Shown here: one piece after another, positions 1 through 9,074 of the stretch
Position numbering within the stretch: position 1 is the first letter of the stretch
Layout: each line of letters begins with the position of its first letter
Assembly (NCBI GenBank): GCA_964617145.1
Contig: CAZTVN010000007.1
Span: forward strand, 1 to 27,582
Reading direction: 5' to 3'
DNA: 27,582 bases
DNA from: CAZTVN01 sp964617145
Lineage (GTDB): Bacteria; Patescibacteriota; Gracilibacteria; UBA1369; JACRIC01
Program-made: the position numbers and the translations under genes
Notes under the pieces: generated by a model
Database searches by the model: none
What the model was told of the DNA's origin: nothing
What the model saw: the letters and a program-made list of their open reading frames with translations, nothing else

Positions 1-301
1 GTGCCAGACCGACTTTAGCGGCTATCCTGATTGCAGAGATGAGTTTGTTCGATCATTAGAACATACCCTTTATCTTGCTCTTCTTAAGCCTATCGTTATT
101 CATACCCCTTTAATGTTTCTTACAAAAAAAGAAACGGTTGAACTTATGCGCGATCTTGAAATGCTTGATCTTCTCTCTTTGAGCCACACATGTTATTATG
201 GGAAACGTCCGGCTTGTGGGCTTTGTCCAGCTTGCAAACTTCGCCTCAAAGGTTTTAGTGATGCGAAAATTTCAGACCCGCTTGAATATGAAATATCTTA
301 A
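1..301 (+). CDS. queC: 7-cyano-7-deazaguanine (preQ0) synthase QueC, 3' fragment
   Basis: Only the C-terminal ~99 residues are present; the gene enters from the left edge and is open from base 2. The fragment reads with the QueC pattern SGYPDCRDEF, then IHTPLMFLTKKE, then a zinc-binding cysteine set (SHTCYYG, CGLCPACKLRLKGF) and a final DP motif. QueC converts 7-carboxy-7-deazaguanine, ammonia and ATP to preQ0 in the cytosolic queuosine pathway. The next gene, queF, starts 6 nt after the stop and uses the QueC product, so the two are almost certainly co-transcribed. The catalytic N-terminal P-loop half lies outside the window. Confidence 0.93.
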   Translation, partial: CQTDFSGYPDCRDEFVRSLEHTLYLALLKPIVIHTPLMFLTKKETVELMRDLEMLDLLSLSHTCYYGKRPACGLCPACKLRLKGFSDAKISDPLEYEIS

Positions 302-307
302 CATTTT

Positions 308-733
308 ATGACCGCACCTCAACTTTTTACCGAAGGAAAAGATTATGAGCAACTTTCTTCCTCATTAATAAGGAGACACCTTAAAAAGGTTGCTCCACTT
401 ATGACTTTTGCCTTTCAAGAACAAGTGAAGGGCGAACATTGGATTAGTATTGAAAGTCCTGAATTTACGGCTATCTGTCCTTTTTCGAATTATCCTGATT
501 TTGGCATTGTTCACATTGAGTATGTTCCTCGCAAGCTCTGTCTTGAGCTTAAAAGTTTCAAACTCTATATCAATGCTTTTCGCGATATCAAAGTATTTCA
601 TGAAACGGTCACTGAAATCATATTTGCTGATTTTCTCGATGCGGTTAAACCTCAAAAAGCAAAAATCACCATTGATATGAATCCTCGCGGTAACGTAAAG
701 ACGATTTGCAAAAAATTTTATAAGTGTTCGTGA
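308..733 (+). CDS. queF: NADPH-dependent 7-cyano-7-deazaguanine reductase QueF
   Basis: QueF reduces the nitrile of preQ0 to preQ1 with two NADPH, the only known biological nitrile reduction. At 141 aa this is the short, single-domain (B. subtilis-like) form. The expected nucleophilic Cys is C57 in FTAICPFSNYPDFG, with the general acid at D64. The QueF signature follows at residues 80-87 (ELKSFKLY), and H98-E99 match the substrate-binding His-Glu pair. The gene lies 6 nt downstream of queC. No clear Shine-Dalgarno precedes the ATG. It ends in TGA, and a long imperfect hairpin follows before the convergent pgl gene. Confidence 0.96.
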   Translation: MTAPQLFTEGKDYEQLSSSLIRRHLKKVAPLMTFAFQEQVKGEHWISIESPEFTAICPFSNYPDFGIVHIEYVPRKLCLELKSFKLYINAFRDIKVFHETVTEIIFADFLDAVKPQKAKITIDMNPRGNVKTICKKFYKCS

Positions 734-769
734 AATTTTTAGCCTTAGGTTTTAGTGACGCGGATAAAA

Positions 770-907
770 AGCGCTGGCGGGCGAGATTTCGAGAAAAGAA
801 TTTGTGTCGCTTTCGAACGATCATGTATCGTGAGAAATCGGGCGAGCGTACATGTTAGCGAGGCCGATTAAGACACGGCTTTTCGAGGAATCTCGCCCAC
901 CAGCGCT
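770..907. repeat. Long imperfect inverted repeat between convergent queF and pgl (element E1)
   Basis: The arms at 770-788 (agcgctggcgggcgagatt) and 889-907 pair over 19 positions with one mismatch. A second, imperfect set of pairings continues inwards (cgagaaaa near 791 with ttttcg at 880-885; tgtgtc with gacac). The enclosed ~100 nt is also partly self-complementary around the catgta/tacatg pair. It is richer in GC than flanking DNA and sits between two stop codons. Bidirectional terminator, REP-like element or decayed miniature element are all possible. Confidence 0.75.
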
Positions 908-921
908 TCACATATTCAACA

Positions 922-1599
922 TCAAAATGGCAAAAAATGTACGATACAGTTCGGGTGTTTTAACAATTTTTTTGATGGGAACTCATCTTCTCTTTTGAGC
1001 CCATTCCGTAACTCTTCGATAATCGATCTTTTTTCTTTTCCTTGCACAAGAATGAGAATTTTTTTACTCGAAAGAATTGGAGAAAATGTGAGTGTGAGAC
1101 GATCTCGAACAGGAAAATCCGAAGTTATTGTATGGGCTACTTTTTTCTTTTTTTCATGGAGCGCTTTTACTTTTGGAAAGAGTGAAGCAATATGTCCATC
1201 TCTTCCGATACCTAAAATGCAGAGATCAAATTGGTCAACGCTTTCAAGTTCTTCTTCATATTTTTTCAAACATTCTTTTATTGACAAAAAGGTATTAAAA
1301 GCATGAAATGATGCCGATTGACCGCGTTTGTTGAGAGGTTTTATCAATGTTTCTTCAATGAGTTTATAATTTGAATTCGGATCAGCGTGATCTACATAAC
1401 GCTCATCTACCTCAAATATTTCAAGTTTTCCAAATTGAATATCATGCCTTTTTGCAAATGATTTATATATTGGTCCAGGAGTTAAACCTCCACTTAAGGC
1501 CACATGTATTTTCCCTTTCTTTTTTTTACAAACGGAGATTATGTATTCAACCGAAGCATGTATAAAATCTTTTTCGTTTTCAAAAAAGTAAATTTTCAT
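922..1599 (-). CDS. pgl: 6-phosphogluconolactonase
   Basis: Hydrolyses 6-phosphogluconolactone to 6-phosphogluconate, step two of the oxidative pentose phosphate branch. The 225-aa protein has the DevB/SOL-type motifs in order: ALSGGLTP at 34-41 (phosphate loop), VDERYVDHADPNSNY at 64-78, and GIGRDGHIASLFP at 130-142 with the conserved catalytic-region histidine. The length is normal for the stand-alone enzyme. It is the last gene of the cluster, 12 nt after zwf, preceded by a weak purine-rich AAGTGGA. The stop is TGA, followed by hairpin element E1. Confidence 0.95.
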   Translation of the reverse strand: MKIYFFENEKDFIHASVEYIISVCKKKKGKIHVALSGGLTPGPIYKSFAKRHDIQFGKLEIFEVDERYVDHADPNSNYKLIEETLIKPLNKRGQSASFHAFNTFLSIKECLKKYEEELESVDQFDLCILGIGRDGHIASLFPKVKALHEKKKKVAHTITSDFPVRDRLTLTFSPILSSKKILILVQGKEKRSIIEELRNGLKREDEFPSKKLLKHPNCIVHFLPF

Positions 1600-1611
1600 T
1601 CCACTTAATAA

Positions 1612-3039
1612 TCAATGAATATCGAACCACTCAAATCCATCTTTTTTCACAAGTCGATGATGAGACTCAAGTCCCGAAGAGCCATCTTCATACCTTTCTA
1701 CTTGGACTTTTTTCTCTTTGATACATTGGACAATACTGTCTGTGACTCTCCATGAAGCAATAATTTCTGGGAATGATAGAAAATGTAATCGCTCTCCACT
1801 CATAACATCAAAAAGGAGTGTGGCGTGCTCGGAAAGACAATCTTCGCCTTCACAGGCAATGGAATGTGAAGTCATAATATCTTGATAGGTTGATGCTCCT
1901 TCTTGCTGAATTATGAGTTTTAAACTAATCCTTTCTTCAGGAGCAAGTTCAACAATGAGTCTATTGGGTGGTTCATTTTTCCTTTGAAAAGCAAATTTTT
2001 TGAATTCGATCACTATAAAGGTATGTTTTTCATGAAGCATTTTTCCAGTCCTTATGTAAATTGGTACTTTGTACCAACTTTCTCTGTTGAGAAAAAGTCT
2101 GAGAGCTACAAAAGTGTTGGCATTCGAATTTTTTGCCACCCCTTTAAGGTTTCTATAGGATTTGTACTGTCCAAGCACGATATTACTTGATGAAGGTGAA
2201 AATTGGAGCGCTGAAAGAATGGCGTATTTTTCTCTCCGCACACTGACTGATTTCTCAGCAACTGGTATCGACATTGTCATATAGGCCAAAACTTGTAGAA
2301 GGTGAGATTGGATCATGTCTTTAAGTGTGCCAACTTGATCAAAATAACCTATCCGATCTTGAACCCCAATGTCTTCAAACGCTGTGATTTGGATATTCGC
2401 GATATGATTGCCTTTCAAAATAAGGTTTAAAATGCTGTTTGCGTGTCTTAGTGGCAATAAGCTTTGAACCGATGTTTTTCCAAGATAATGATCCAGAAGA
2501 TAGATTTGTCGTTCTGAAAAGTATCGAGCGGTAAAGTGAAAAAGCTCTTTGGCTGATGTTTTATCCTCACCAAATGGTTTTTCAATGACTAATTTCATGT
2601 CACTGCCATTTGGTTTCATTGTTTCAGCGATATTTTGGATAATGCTTTTAAATACCGTCGGAGGTACGGAAAAATACACTATATGCGACAATGTTTTCTC
2701 TTTGGTTATCCTTTTTAAATATGCTTTGTAATGTTTAAAATCTTCTTTATCAGTGTATTGTCCAGTAAAGTAAAATGTGCGATCAATTATACTTTTGAGC
2801 ACTGTTTTGTTTACGATTTTTCTACTCTTTAAAACACTTTCTTCAAAAAGTTTTTGAAACTCTTTTTTTGTCATCTTGGTGCGTGCAAACCCCACAATAT
2901 AAAATTCTTCCGGAAGTTTTTTCAGTTCCATTAATGCGTAAAGAGCTGGAAAAAGTTTCAATCGTGCGAGATCGCCCGATGCCCCAAAGATGCTTAATAT
3001 AAAAGGTTTTTTGATGGTGTGCATAGTTTTTATTTCCAC
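1612..3039 (-). CDS. zwf: Glucose-6-phosphate 1-dehydrogenase
   Basis: Oxidises glucose 6-phosphate to the lactone, producing NADPH. The 475-aa protein carries the dinucleotide-binding GASGDLA at 19-25, IVYFSVPP at 120-127, EKPFG at 153-157 and the substrate/catalytic motif DHYLGK at 183-188 (H184). The second catalytic-dyad histidine is probably H246 in the QSHLLQ context. The family motif is usually RIDHYLGK; here two residues before the Asp are Leu. The ORF overlaps the end of gnd by 10 nt. A second Met at codon 6 would leave a small gap, so the start is uncertain by five codons. Its place between gnd and pgl supports the call. Confidence 0.95.
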   Translation of the reverse strand: MEIKTMHTIKKPFILSIFGASGDLARLKLFPALYALMELKKLPEEFYIVGFARTKMTKKEFQKLFEESVLKSRKIVNKTVLKSIIDRTFYFTGQYTDKEDFKHYKAYLKRITKEKTLSHIVYFSVPPTVFKSIIQNIAETMKPNGSDMKLVIEKPFGEDKTSAKELFHFTARYFSERQIYLLDHYLGKTSVQSLLPLRHANSILNLILKGNHIANIQITAFEDIGVQDRIGYFDQVGTLKDMIQSHLLQVLAYMTMSIPVAEKSVSVRREKYAILSALQFSPSSSNIVLGQYKSYRNLKGVAKNSNANTFVALRLFLNRESWYKVPIYIRTGKMLHEKHTFIVIEFKKFAFQRKNEPPNRLIVELAPEERISLKLIIQQEGASTYQDIMTSHSIACEGEDCLSEHATLLFDVMSGERLHFLSFPEIIASWRVTDSIVQCIKEKKVQVERYEDGSSGLESHHRLVKKDGFEWFDIH

Positions 3040-4460
3040 TGCGTGTGAAATTTTCCTTCCCGATCAATCCTCTCGTAGGCATGTGCTCCAAAAAAATCCC
3101 GAAGTGCTTGAATAAAATTCGCTGAAGATCGTATCGTTTTCATGCTATCGAGGTAAGTTAAGGTTGCACAGAGTGCTGGCATCGCTATCTTATTTATTAA
3201 AGCAAGTTTCACTATCTGTCTAGAATATTGCTCTCTTTTTTTTATCTCGTTTGCGATTTCTGCTATCGTTAAAAGATGAGGAGGGGTTGAAGATTTTTCG
3301 TACAAGGAATGGATATTTTTTAAGAGTTCTGCCCTGATGATACATCCTCCCTGCCAAATTCTTGGTAAGTCTTTGATATTCATTTTCCAATTTTCTTTTT
3401 CTTCAACGCGTTTCAAAAGTTCAAATCCTTCAGCATATATGCAAAGTATGGCCATGTAGAGTGTTTTTTCTAGCATATCGACTATTTCATCTTTGGCGTA
3501 TTTTTCTTTTTGAGCTGATTTTTCATTGAACGTGGCTCCTATTTTCATTCTTAGCTCTTTTTCAGAAGAAATAAGGCGTGCGAAAACACTGGCTGTCATG
3601 ATTGGGATCGGTATATCCCTGGAAATGGCATCGATGCTTACCCATTTTCCTGTTCCTTTCTGCTTCGCTTTATCAAGAATGACGTCAATAATATAATTTT
3701 CCGTTAGATCGTCCTTTTTTTCTAAAACTTTTTCCGCTATTTCAAAAAGATAGGATTTTAATATTCCTTTATTCCATTTCCTAAAAATTCCTCCTATTTC
3801 TGCCGCTTTTAAAGCATAAACTGTTCTCAAAATTTCATAGATTTCAGCCATTACTTGCATGATGGCGTATTCGATGCCATTATGGACCATTTTGACATAA
3901 TGGCCTGCAGCGCTTTCTCCCATATAACTTACACATGGTTTTTTTTCAAAATCTTTCGCCGCGATTGATTCAAAAATTTTTAAAACTTGTTGATATCCTT
4001 TATACGATCCTCCTGGCATTAAACTTGCTCCCAAAAGCGCTCCCTGCTCTCCACCCGATATACCGCATCCGATATATTCGATTTTTTTTTCTGAAAGGTC
4101 TTTATGTCTTTGAATCGTATCTTTATAAAAAGAATTTCCGAAATCGGCCAGTATATCACCTTTATCGAGGTAAGGAAGTACATTTGCAATCACCGAATCT
4201 ACCGCTTGACCTGCGGTTACAATGATAATGATCTTCCTTGGTTTTTCTAAACTCAAAACAAATTTTTTTATTTCGGCTTCACCGCAGAGACATTCGTTAC
4301 CGTACTTTTTAAGAAAAGCTTGAGTTTGTTCATGACTTCGGTTATAGACCACTGTTCGCCATTTCTTGCTTGCGAGATTGCGAGCAAGATTTGCGCCCAT
4401 GACGCCTAATCCAATGATTCCAATGTTATGGAGATGCTGAAAAGCGTTCTTATGTTTCAT
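3030..4460 (-). CDS. gnd: 6-phosphogluconate dehydrogenase (decarboxylating)
   Basis: Oxidatively decarboxylates 6-phosphogluconate to ribulose 5-phosphate, giving NADPH and CO2. The N-terminal Rossmann loop is GLGVMG at 17-22 with N40-R41 after the second strand, the usual NADP-selecting pair. GNS (~108-110), ISGGEQGA (134-141) and the catalytic HYVKMVHNGIEY (K190, N194) are all present. The C-terminal tail contains the conserved FGAHAYERID region that reaches into the partner subunit. The 476-aa length is that of the long dimeric enzyme rather than the short YqeC-like form. It overlaps zwf by 10 nt and the upstream LOG gene by 11 nt, implying translational coupling. Confidence 0.96.
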   Translation of the reverse strand: MKHKNAFQHLHNIGIIGLGVMGANLARNLASKKWRTVVYNRSHEQTQAFLKKYGNECLCGEAEIKKFVLSLEKPRKIIIIVTAGQAVDSVIANVLPYLDKGDILADFGNSFYKDTIQRHKDLSEKKIEYIGCGISGGEQGALLGASLMPGGSYKGYQQVLKIFESIAAKDFEKKPCVSYMGESAAGHYVKMVHNGIEYAIMQVMAEIYEILRTVYALKAAEIGGIFRKWNKGILKSYLFEIAEKVLEKKDDLTENYIIDVILDKAKQKGTGKWVSIDAISRDIPIPIMTASVFARLISSEKELRMKIGATFNEKSAQKEKYAKDEIVDMLEKTLYMAILCIYAEGFELLKRVEEKENWKMNIKDLPRIWQGGCIIRAELLKNIHSLYEKSSTPPHLLTIAEIANEIKKREQYSRQIVKLALINKIAMPALCATLTYLDSMKTIRSSANFIQALRDFFGAHAYERIDREGKFHTQWK

Positions 4461-5139
4461 GGGAAATTTTATATTTTTTATAATTAAAACAATATTTTTT
4501 CCCTTCCGTCAGAAACATCTCATAAGCTTTTTCGATAATCTCCATAGCTTCATCATTATTTTTTACCACGTAAACATTGCTCATATCTTCATTACTAATA
4601 AGTCCTCTCTTTACAGGCCCTATACAAACCCAATTCATAAGGTTTTTCCACATATCCCCGATCAAAATGATTGGAATGTGACAGATGTGTTTTACTTGAG
4701 TCAGTTGCCATGTATAAAAAAATTCAAGACAGGTTCCAACACCTCCAGGCGTTATAATGACAACATTGGAAAGCACCATAAAATGGTCTAATCTATCAGA
4801 AAATTTTTCAAAGTGTTCTATCATATCGAGATGGATATTTACCTGCGCTTCCCAAGGAAGTCGAATAGTCAATCCCAGTGAATGAGCGTTCCCATTGTTT
4901 GCGGCTTTGTGTCCGCTATTCGCTGCCTCCATAAGTCCTGGCCCTCCACCTGTTACAATATCAATATCTTTTTGTCCGATACGTTTTGCCAGTTCAAATA
5001 CTTGTTTATAGAAATCATCGTCTTTTTTGATTCTCGCGGAACCAAAGAGCGCTACTCTAAAATGATCAATGTCAATTTCTTTGTCAATGTCAGACGAAAC
5101 CATGTTTTTCAGAGAGTCCTTAGGATGCATGTGATTCAT
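4450..5139 (-). CDS. LOG-family (TIGR00730-like) Rossmann-fold nucleotide phosphoribohydrolase
   Basis: The hallmark motif PGGVGTCLEFF is present, preceded by GGGPGLMEAAN. These define the LOG/'lysine decarboxylase-like' family, whose characterised members cleave nucleoside 5'-monophosphates to base plus ribose 5-phosphate. It lies inside the pentose phosphate operon, between tkt and gnd, so a role in returning R5P to the pathway is attractive but inferred. The frame is open up to an ATG at 5196, but that would overlap tkt by 77 nt. ATGs at 5139, 5130 and 5103 are more credible: 5130 gives an 11-nt overlap like others in the operon, and 5103 follows an AAGGA. The stop overlaps gnd by 11 nt. 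Confidence 0.85.
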   Translation of the reverse strand: MNHMHPKDSLKNMVSSDIDKEIDIDHFRVALFGSARIKKDDDFYKQVFELAKRIGQKDIDIVTGGGPGLMEAANSGHKAANNGNAHSLGLTIRLPWEAQVNIHLDMIEHFEKFSDRLDHFMVLSNVVIITPGGVGTCLEFFYTWQLTQVKHICHIPIILIGDMWKNLMNWVCIGPVKRGLISNEDMSNVYVVKNNDEAMEIIEKAYEMFLTEGKKYCFNYKKYKISHET

Positions 5140-7045
5140 AAATTTTTTTCTTAATATGTTCTTTAGAAATTCCTGCTTCTTTATAGAGTTCTTCAACCTT
5201 TCCTGATAATTGATAATTTTCTACTCCCATCATACTAAATTTTTTAAGAACAATACCTTTCCTCATTATAAAACGTGCCAGTTGGCTTCCTAATCCCGAA
5301 TAGGTATTGTGATCTTCTATGGTAATAACTTTTTTTGTCTTTTCGAGAGAATTGACCAAGGTTGAATCAAATTTTTTTATCGAGCTTGCCGCGATGATTT
5401 CTATGCAAATTGATGATTTTTCTTCTTTAAACATTTTCCATACTTGAACTGCTTCTTGTACCATTGCCCCACTTGCGACTAAAGTAATGTCACTTCCTTC
5501 TCGAATAAGATCACATTTTCCGTATTCATATTGATAATCGCTATCGTAGTATATAGTTCCATCTTCTTTTGTTATTACAGGAAATTTGTGACGCCCCATT
5601 CGTACATAAAAATTGCCGTAATGTGAAGCAATGTATCGTATAATTCGGTCAGTGTGATTCGGATCTGCAGGTTCTATTATCATTGTATTTAAAAGTCCTA
5701 AAAATGACCCCATATCATCTATCGCTTGATGCGTTGGACCGTCTTCACCCACAGAAAGGCCGCAATGAGTTGCTACCATTTTCACATTCGTATCATTAAT
5801 ATCATTTACTCGCGCCTGATCTTTTGCTCGACTTGTCATGAAGGCCCCGAATGTTGACACAAATGGAATAAAGCCATTAAGAGAAAGTCCTCCTGCCATG
5901 GAAACCATGTGTTGTTCTGCTATTCCACAATCAAAATGCTGATCTGGAATTTCTTCGTCTACAAATTTTGTCATTACCGAAGCTTTCAGATCTGCAGTTA
6001 TGCCTAAGATATTTTTATTTCTTTTTGCGAGATCAAAAAGCGCTTTTCCGTAAGCGGTTCTTGAGTCTGTCAATTTATCTGTGCCGTATATCAGAGGCTC
6101 TCCTGTATCGATTTTTTCTGGCTCCAAAGCTTTTCGGAAAACGGGTTTATCGGGTTTCCACTTTATTAAAGGAAGAAATTCTTTTATTAATTTCTCTTCT
6201 TCTAAAGAAAGCGTCAGCTCTTTTATTGCTTCATCTGCTTGATCAGGTTTTGGAGCATTCCCATGCCATGTTGCCTTATGAACCTTTCCTTCGCTTTCCA
6301 TAAAGCTCACTCCACTACCCATAATGGTATTTCCAATGATGACAACTGGCCTTTCTTTTATCTTGTAAGCTAAAGAAAAAGCTTTCCATAACGCATCAAA
6401 ATCGTGCCCATCCACTTCTATGACTTCAAAATGTCCAGCAAGAAATGTTGCTTTTATATCAATTGGCATGATTTTTTCCAAACTATCCGAAAGTTGAACT
6501 TTATTATAATCTGCAAAAACAATCAGATTTTCGAGTTTGTATTTTCTTGCAAAATGAATCATTTCATGGACTTGACCTTCTTGTGATTCCCCATCACCCA
6601 CTTCAACAAAAACTTTTTCATTACTTTTTTTTAGTCTTTCCCCTAATGCAAATCCTGTTCCTGCGGATGCTCCGATGCCAAGTGGTCCGGTTCCATACCA
6701 CACTCCTGGCACATGCCTTGTAATGTGCCCCTCAAAAATACTTCCGATATGGCGAAAACCTTGAATGACTTCTTCTTTTGATACATAGTCGAGCTCTGCA
6801 AGCACGCTGTACACTCCAGGTGATATGTGGCCGTTCGAAATAACCACTTTTTGCCCTGTTTGACTTATTATAAAAGTATAAAGGAGCGTTAAAAATTCCA
6901 TACTTGAAAATGATCCTCCAGGATGTCCGCTTTGCGAATTTTTCAACATTTTTATTGATGTAAGACGGCATGATCGAGCAAAGGCTTTCAAGAAGGCTTT
7001 TTGCTCTGCATCGAGTCTTTCACCAAGTTTTGGAATCTTAAGCAT
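5120..7045 (-). CDS. tkt: Transketolase
   Basis: A thiamine-diphosphate enzyme that moves two-carbon units between sugar phosphates, here linking pentose phosphates to glycolysis. At 641 aa it is a full single-chain transketolase, not the split N/C form. Motifs in order: GHPGGS at 40-45, GHISPG at 72-77, the ThDP/Mg motif beginning GDGE at 150 and ending at N181, the catalytic GIAEQ with E377 in the pyrimidine domain, then THCGLSVGEDGPTHQ. The C-terminal domain follows. It starts 5 nt after the pgi stop codon, so it belongs to the same transcript. Confidence 0.96.
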   Translation of the reverse strand: MLKIPKLGERLDAEQKAFLKAFARSCRLTSIKMLKNSQSGHPGGSFSSMEFLTLLYTFIISQTGQKVVISNGHISPGVYSVLAELDYVSKEEVIQGFRHIGSIFEGHITRHVPGVWYGTGPLGIGASAGTGFALGERLKKSNEKVFVEVGDGESQEGQVHEMIHFARKYKLENLIVFADYNKVQLSDSLEKIMPIDIKATFLAGHFEVIEVDGHDFDALWKAFSLAYKIKERPVVIIGNTIMGSGVSFMESEGKVHKATWHGNAPKPDQADEAIKELTLSLEEEKLIKEFLPLIKWKPDKPVFRKALEPEKIDTGEPLIYGTDKLTDSRTAYGKALFDLAKRNKNILGITADLKASVMTKFVDEEIPDQHFDCGIAEQHMVSMAGGLSLNGFIPFVSTFGAFMTSRAKDQARVNDINDTNVKMVATHCGLSVGEDGPTHQAIDDMGSFLGLLNTMIIEPADPNHTDRIIRYIASHYGNFYVRMGRHKFPVITKEDGTIYYDSDYQYEYGKCDLIREGSDITLVASGAMVQEAVQVWKMFKEEKSSICIEIIAASSIKKFDSTLVNSLEKTKKVITIEDHNTYSGLGSQLARFIMRKGIVLKKFSMMGVENYQLSGKVEELYKEAGISKEHIKKKIYESHAS

Positions 7046-7050
7046 GTTTC

Positions 7051-8367
7051 TTAAGTCTTATTTTTCAGAGACTTCTTAAGTAATAATTTTTTAGTGATTT
7101 GTTTCGAGAGCTCAACTCCTGGTTGATCAAAGGCGTTGATCTCTAAAAATTCTCCCAAAAATGCTGTTGCCGCCTCAAAAAGCATGAATAATTCTCCCAA
7201 ATGATATTCATCAACTTTGTCAATTTGCAAAAGAATGTTGGGGCGATTATTTGAAGTGAGAGACTTCATCGTTGCTTCCATTTCGGTTTCCATCAGTTGA
7301 TTAAAGGTGACGTTTTTGAGAAATCGTAGTTTTGGAGCATCGTATATGTATGGGATTTTTAAAGTTTTTCCTAAATTTTTTACTTTTATAAAAATAAATA
7401 ATTTATCGTTCGGGCCTTCGTTATAGAGTTGGCTTTGGGAATGTTGGTCAGTTACGCCAAGAGCGTTTATCGTCGTTATACCAACATGTATCGTTTTACC
7501 ATGGATATTTTTTGCTTTGCCTATGCTTTCAGCGACGAGTTGCCTTATCCAATCCACAAAGCGAATAAGTTTTTGAGAATACGGCATGTACACATTCATC
7601 ACATGACTTTTTTGATAGAGAAAATATTGCAAAAAAGCCAGTTGGAATGGGATATTTTTTCCAAATTGTTCACTTAAAAAACGATTTCTCATTTCCTGCG
7701 CCCCCCTTAAAAGACCATCTATATCAATCCCTATAAGTGCTGCTGGCAGAAGACCTACAGATGTGAGTACCGAAAATCTCCCTCCAACATTTTCAGGAAT
7801 ATCAAATATTGTCATCTTTTCTTTTTCCCCAATTTCTCTTAAAACTCCATTTTTGGGGTCGGTTACAAAAACCATGTGATCTTTTATTTTCAACTTTTTT
7901 TTCTTAAGTTGATTTCGGAAATAAAAATATTGCGCCAATGTTTCCGGAGTTTCTCCTGATTTTGTAATCACTATAAAGAGCGCACTTTTGTAATCGATAC
8001 TGTCTTCAAGCTCTTGGATAAGGCTTGGGTCAATATTATCGATTACGTGGAGACGCGGAAAAGAGCGCTTTATCAGAGTATCTTCAAAAAGATGTTTTAA
8101 ACTTTGCTTCAGACAATGAGTTCCCAAAGCTGATCCACCGATTCCAAGAACGATTATGTCTTTATATTTTTCTTTTTGTTTTAAAGCGAATTCCTTTATT
8201 TTTTTGTATTCTTTTTTATCGTCGATTACTGAATAAAATCCTTGATTTTTTTCATGAATTTTTTTCAAAAACGTAGAAATACGCTCTTTTTGAGCGTAGA
8301 GTTTTTTTTTCTCTATCCCGTGAGCAGGAGAGATTTTAAAGAGATTGTTGTAATCGAGAGTAACCAT
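7051..8367 (-). CDS. pgi: Glucose-6-phosphate isomerase
   Basis: Interconverts glucose 6-phosphate and fructose 6-phosphate, letting the oxidative branch recycle carbon. SIS-fold motifs are clear: GIGGSALGTH near residue 76, ITKSGETPET in the first third, GGRFSVLTSVGLLPAAL (PGI signature 1) near the middle, and the EINAFDQPGVELSK signature close to the C-terminus. At 438 aa it is the compact bacterial form, shorter than the ~550-aa E. coli type. It lies 34 nt after tal and 5 nt before tkt. An AAAAGG run precedes the ATG at a longer than usual distance. Confidence 0.95.
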   Translation of the reverse strand: MVTLDYNNLFKISPAHGIEKKKLYAQKERISTFLKKIHEKNQGFYSVIDDKKEYKKIKEFALKQKEKYKDIIVLGIGGSALGTHCLKQSLKHLFEDTLIKRSFPRLHVIDNIDPSLIQELEDSIDYKSALFIVITKSGETPETLAQYFYFRNQLKKKKLKIKDHMVFVTDPKNGVLREIGEKEKMTIFDIPENVGGRFSVLTSVGLLPAALIGIDIDGLLRGAQEMRNRFLSEQFGKNIPFQLAFLQYFLYQKSHVMNVYMPYSQKLIRFVDWIRQLVAESIGKAKNIHGKTIHVGITTINALGVTDQHSQSQLYNEGPNDKLFIFIKVKNLGKTLKIPYIYDAPKLRFLKNVTFNQLMETEMEATMKSLTSNNRPNILLQIDKVDEYHLGELFMLFEAATAFLGEFLEINAFDQPGVELSKQITKKLLLKKSLKNKT

Positions 8368-8401
8368 TGATGAAACTGCCTTTTTTCATTTTAATGAACC
8401 T

Positions 8402-9061
8402 TTATTTTTGGATATCTTTGACTTTTTCCCAATCTTCAAGAAATTTTTTTATACCAATATCTGTTAGGGGATGATGAATAAGTTTATCCAAAATTTCTGG
8501 TGGCATAGTACAGATATCAGCTCCAATGACGGCCGCATCGATGACATGACGAGGATGCCTTACTGAAGCCACAAGAACTTTTGTTTTATATCCGTAGTTC
8601 TTATACATTTTCATAATTTCAGCAATTAAGGCCATTCCATTTTCTGCGATATCATCAAGACGTCCAATAAAGGGACTTACAAAATCTGCTCCTGCTTTTG
8701 CCGCAATCAGTGCTTGTCCCGGAGAAAATGTAAGGGTGACATTGGTATGAATGCCTTTCTTTTTAAAAATCTGAACCGCTCGAGTCCCATCAGGTGTCAT
8801 TGGGACTTTCACGTAAACATTTTTGTGCCACGTGGAGTATTTTTTCCCTTCTTTGAGCATGCCTTCAAGATCTGTTGCTAAAACCTCACAACTTATCGGT
8901 CCATTTACTACTTTCGCGATTTCTTTGATTCTTTTTTCAAGCGATACTCCTTCTTTTGCGATAAGAGAAGGATTTGTAGTGATGCCGTCTACTATGCCCC
9001 ACTCGGCGTATTTTTTTATGGCGTTGAGATCGGCTGTGTCGAGGAAGAAAAGCATATTCAT
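8402..9061 (-). CDS. tal: Transaldolase, short (MipB/TalC) family
   Basis: A class I aldolase-type enzyme transferring dihydroxyacetone units in the non-oxidative pentose phosphate branch. The TIM-barrel begins FFLDTADL, followed by GITTNPSLIAK, then VYVKVPMT in which K85 is the expected Schiff-base lysine, then TLTFSPGQALIAAKAGADFVSPFIGRLDD. The frame extends upstream to a TTG, but the ATG at 9061 is preferred because AGAAGAG precedes it at ordinary spacing and the family starts with this barrel strand. This gives 219 aa. A fructose-6-phosphate aldolase activity cannot be excluded from sequence; the operon context favours transaldolase. A TATACAAT about 20 nt upstream might be an internal -10. 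Confidence 0.93.
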   Translation of the reverse strand: MNMLFFLDTADLNAIKKYAEWGIVDGITTNPSLIAKEGVSLEKRIKEIAKVVNGPISCEVLATDLEGMLKEGKKYSTWHKNVYVKVPMTPDGTRAVQIFKKKGIHTNVTLTFSPGQALIAAKAGADFVSPFIGRLDDIAENGMALIAEIMKMYKNYGYKTKVLVASVRHPRHVIDAAVIGADICTMPPEILDKLIHHPLTDIGIKKFLEDWEKVKDIQK

Positions 9062-9074
9062 TATAAAAGCTCTT

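Noticed and set aside
731..733. UGA possibly recoded to glycine as in Gracilibacteria
   Set aside because: queF, pgl, mntH and thyA all end in TGA at the expected family length, and no gene needs a TGA to be read through.
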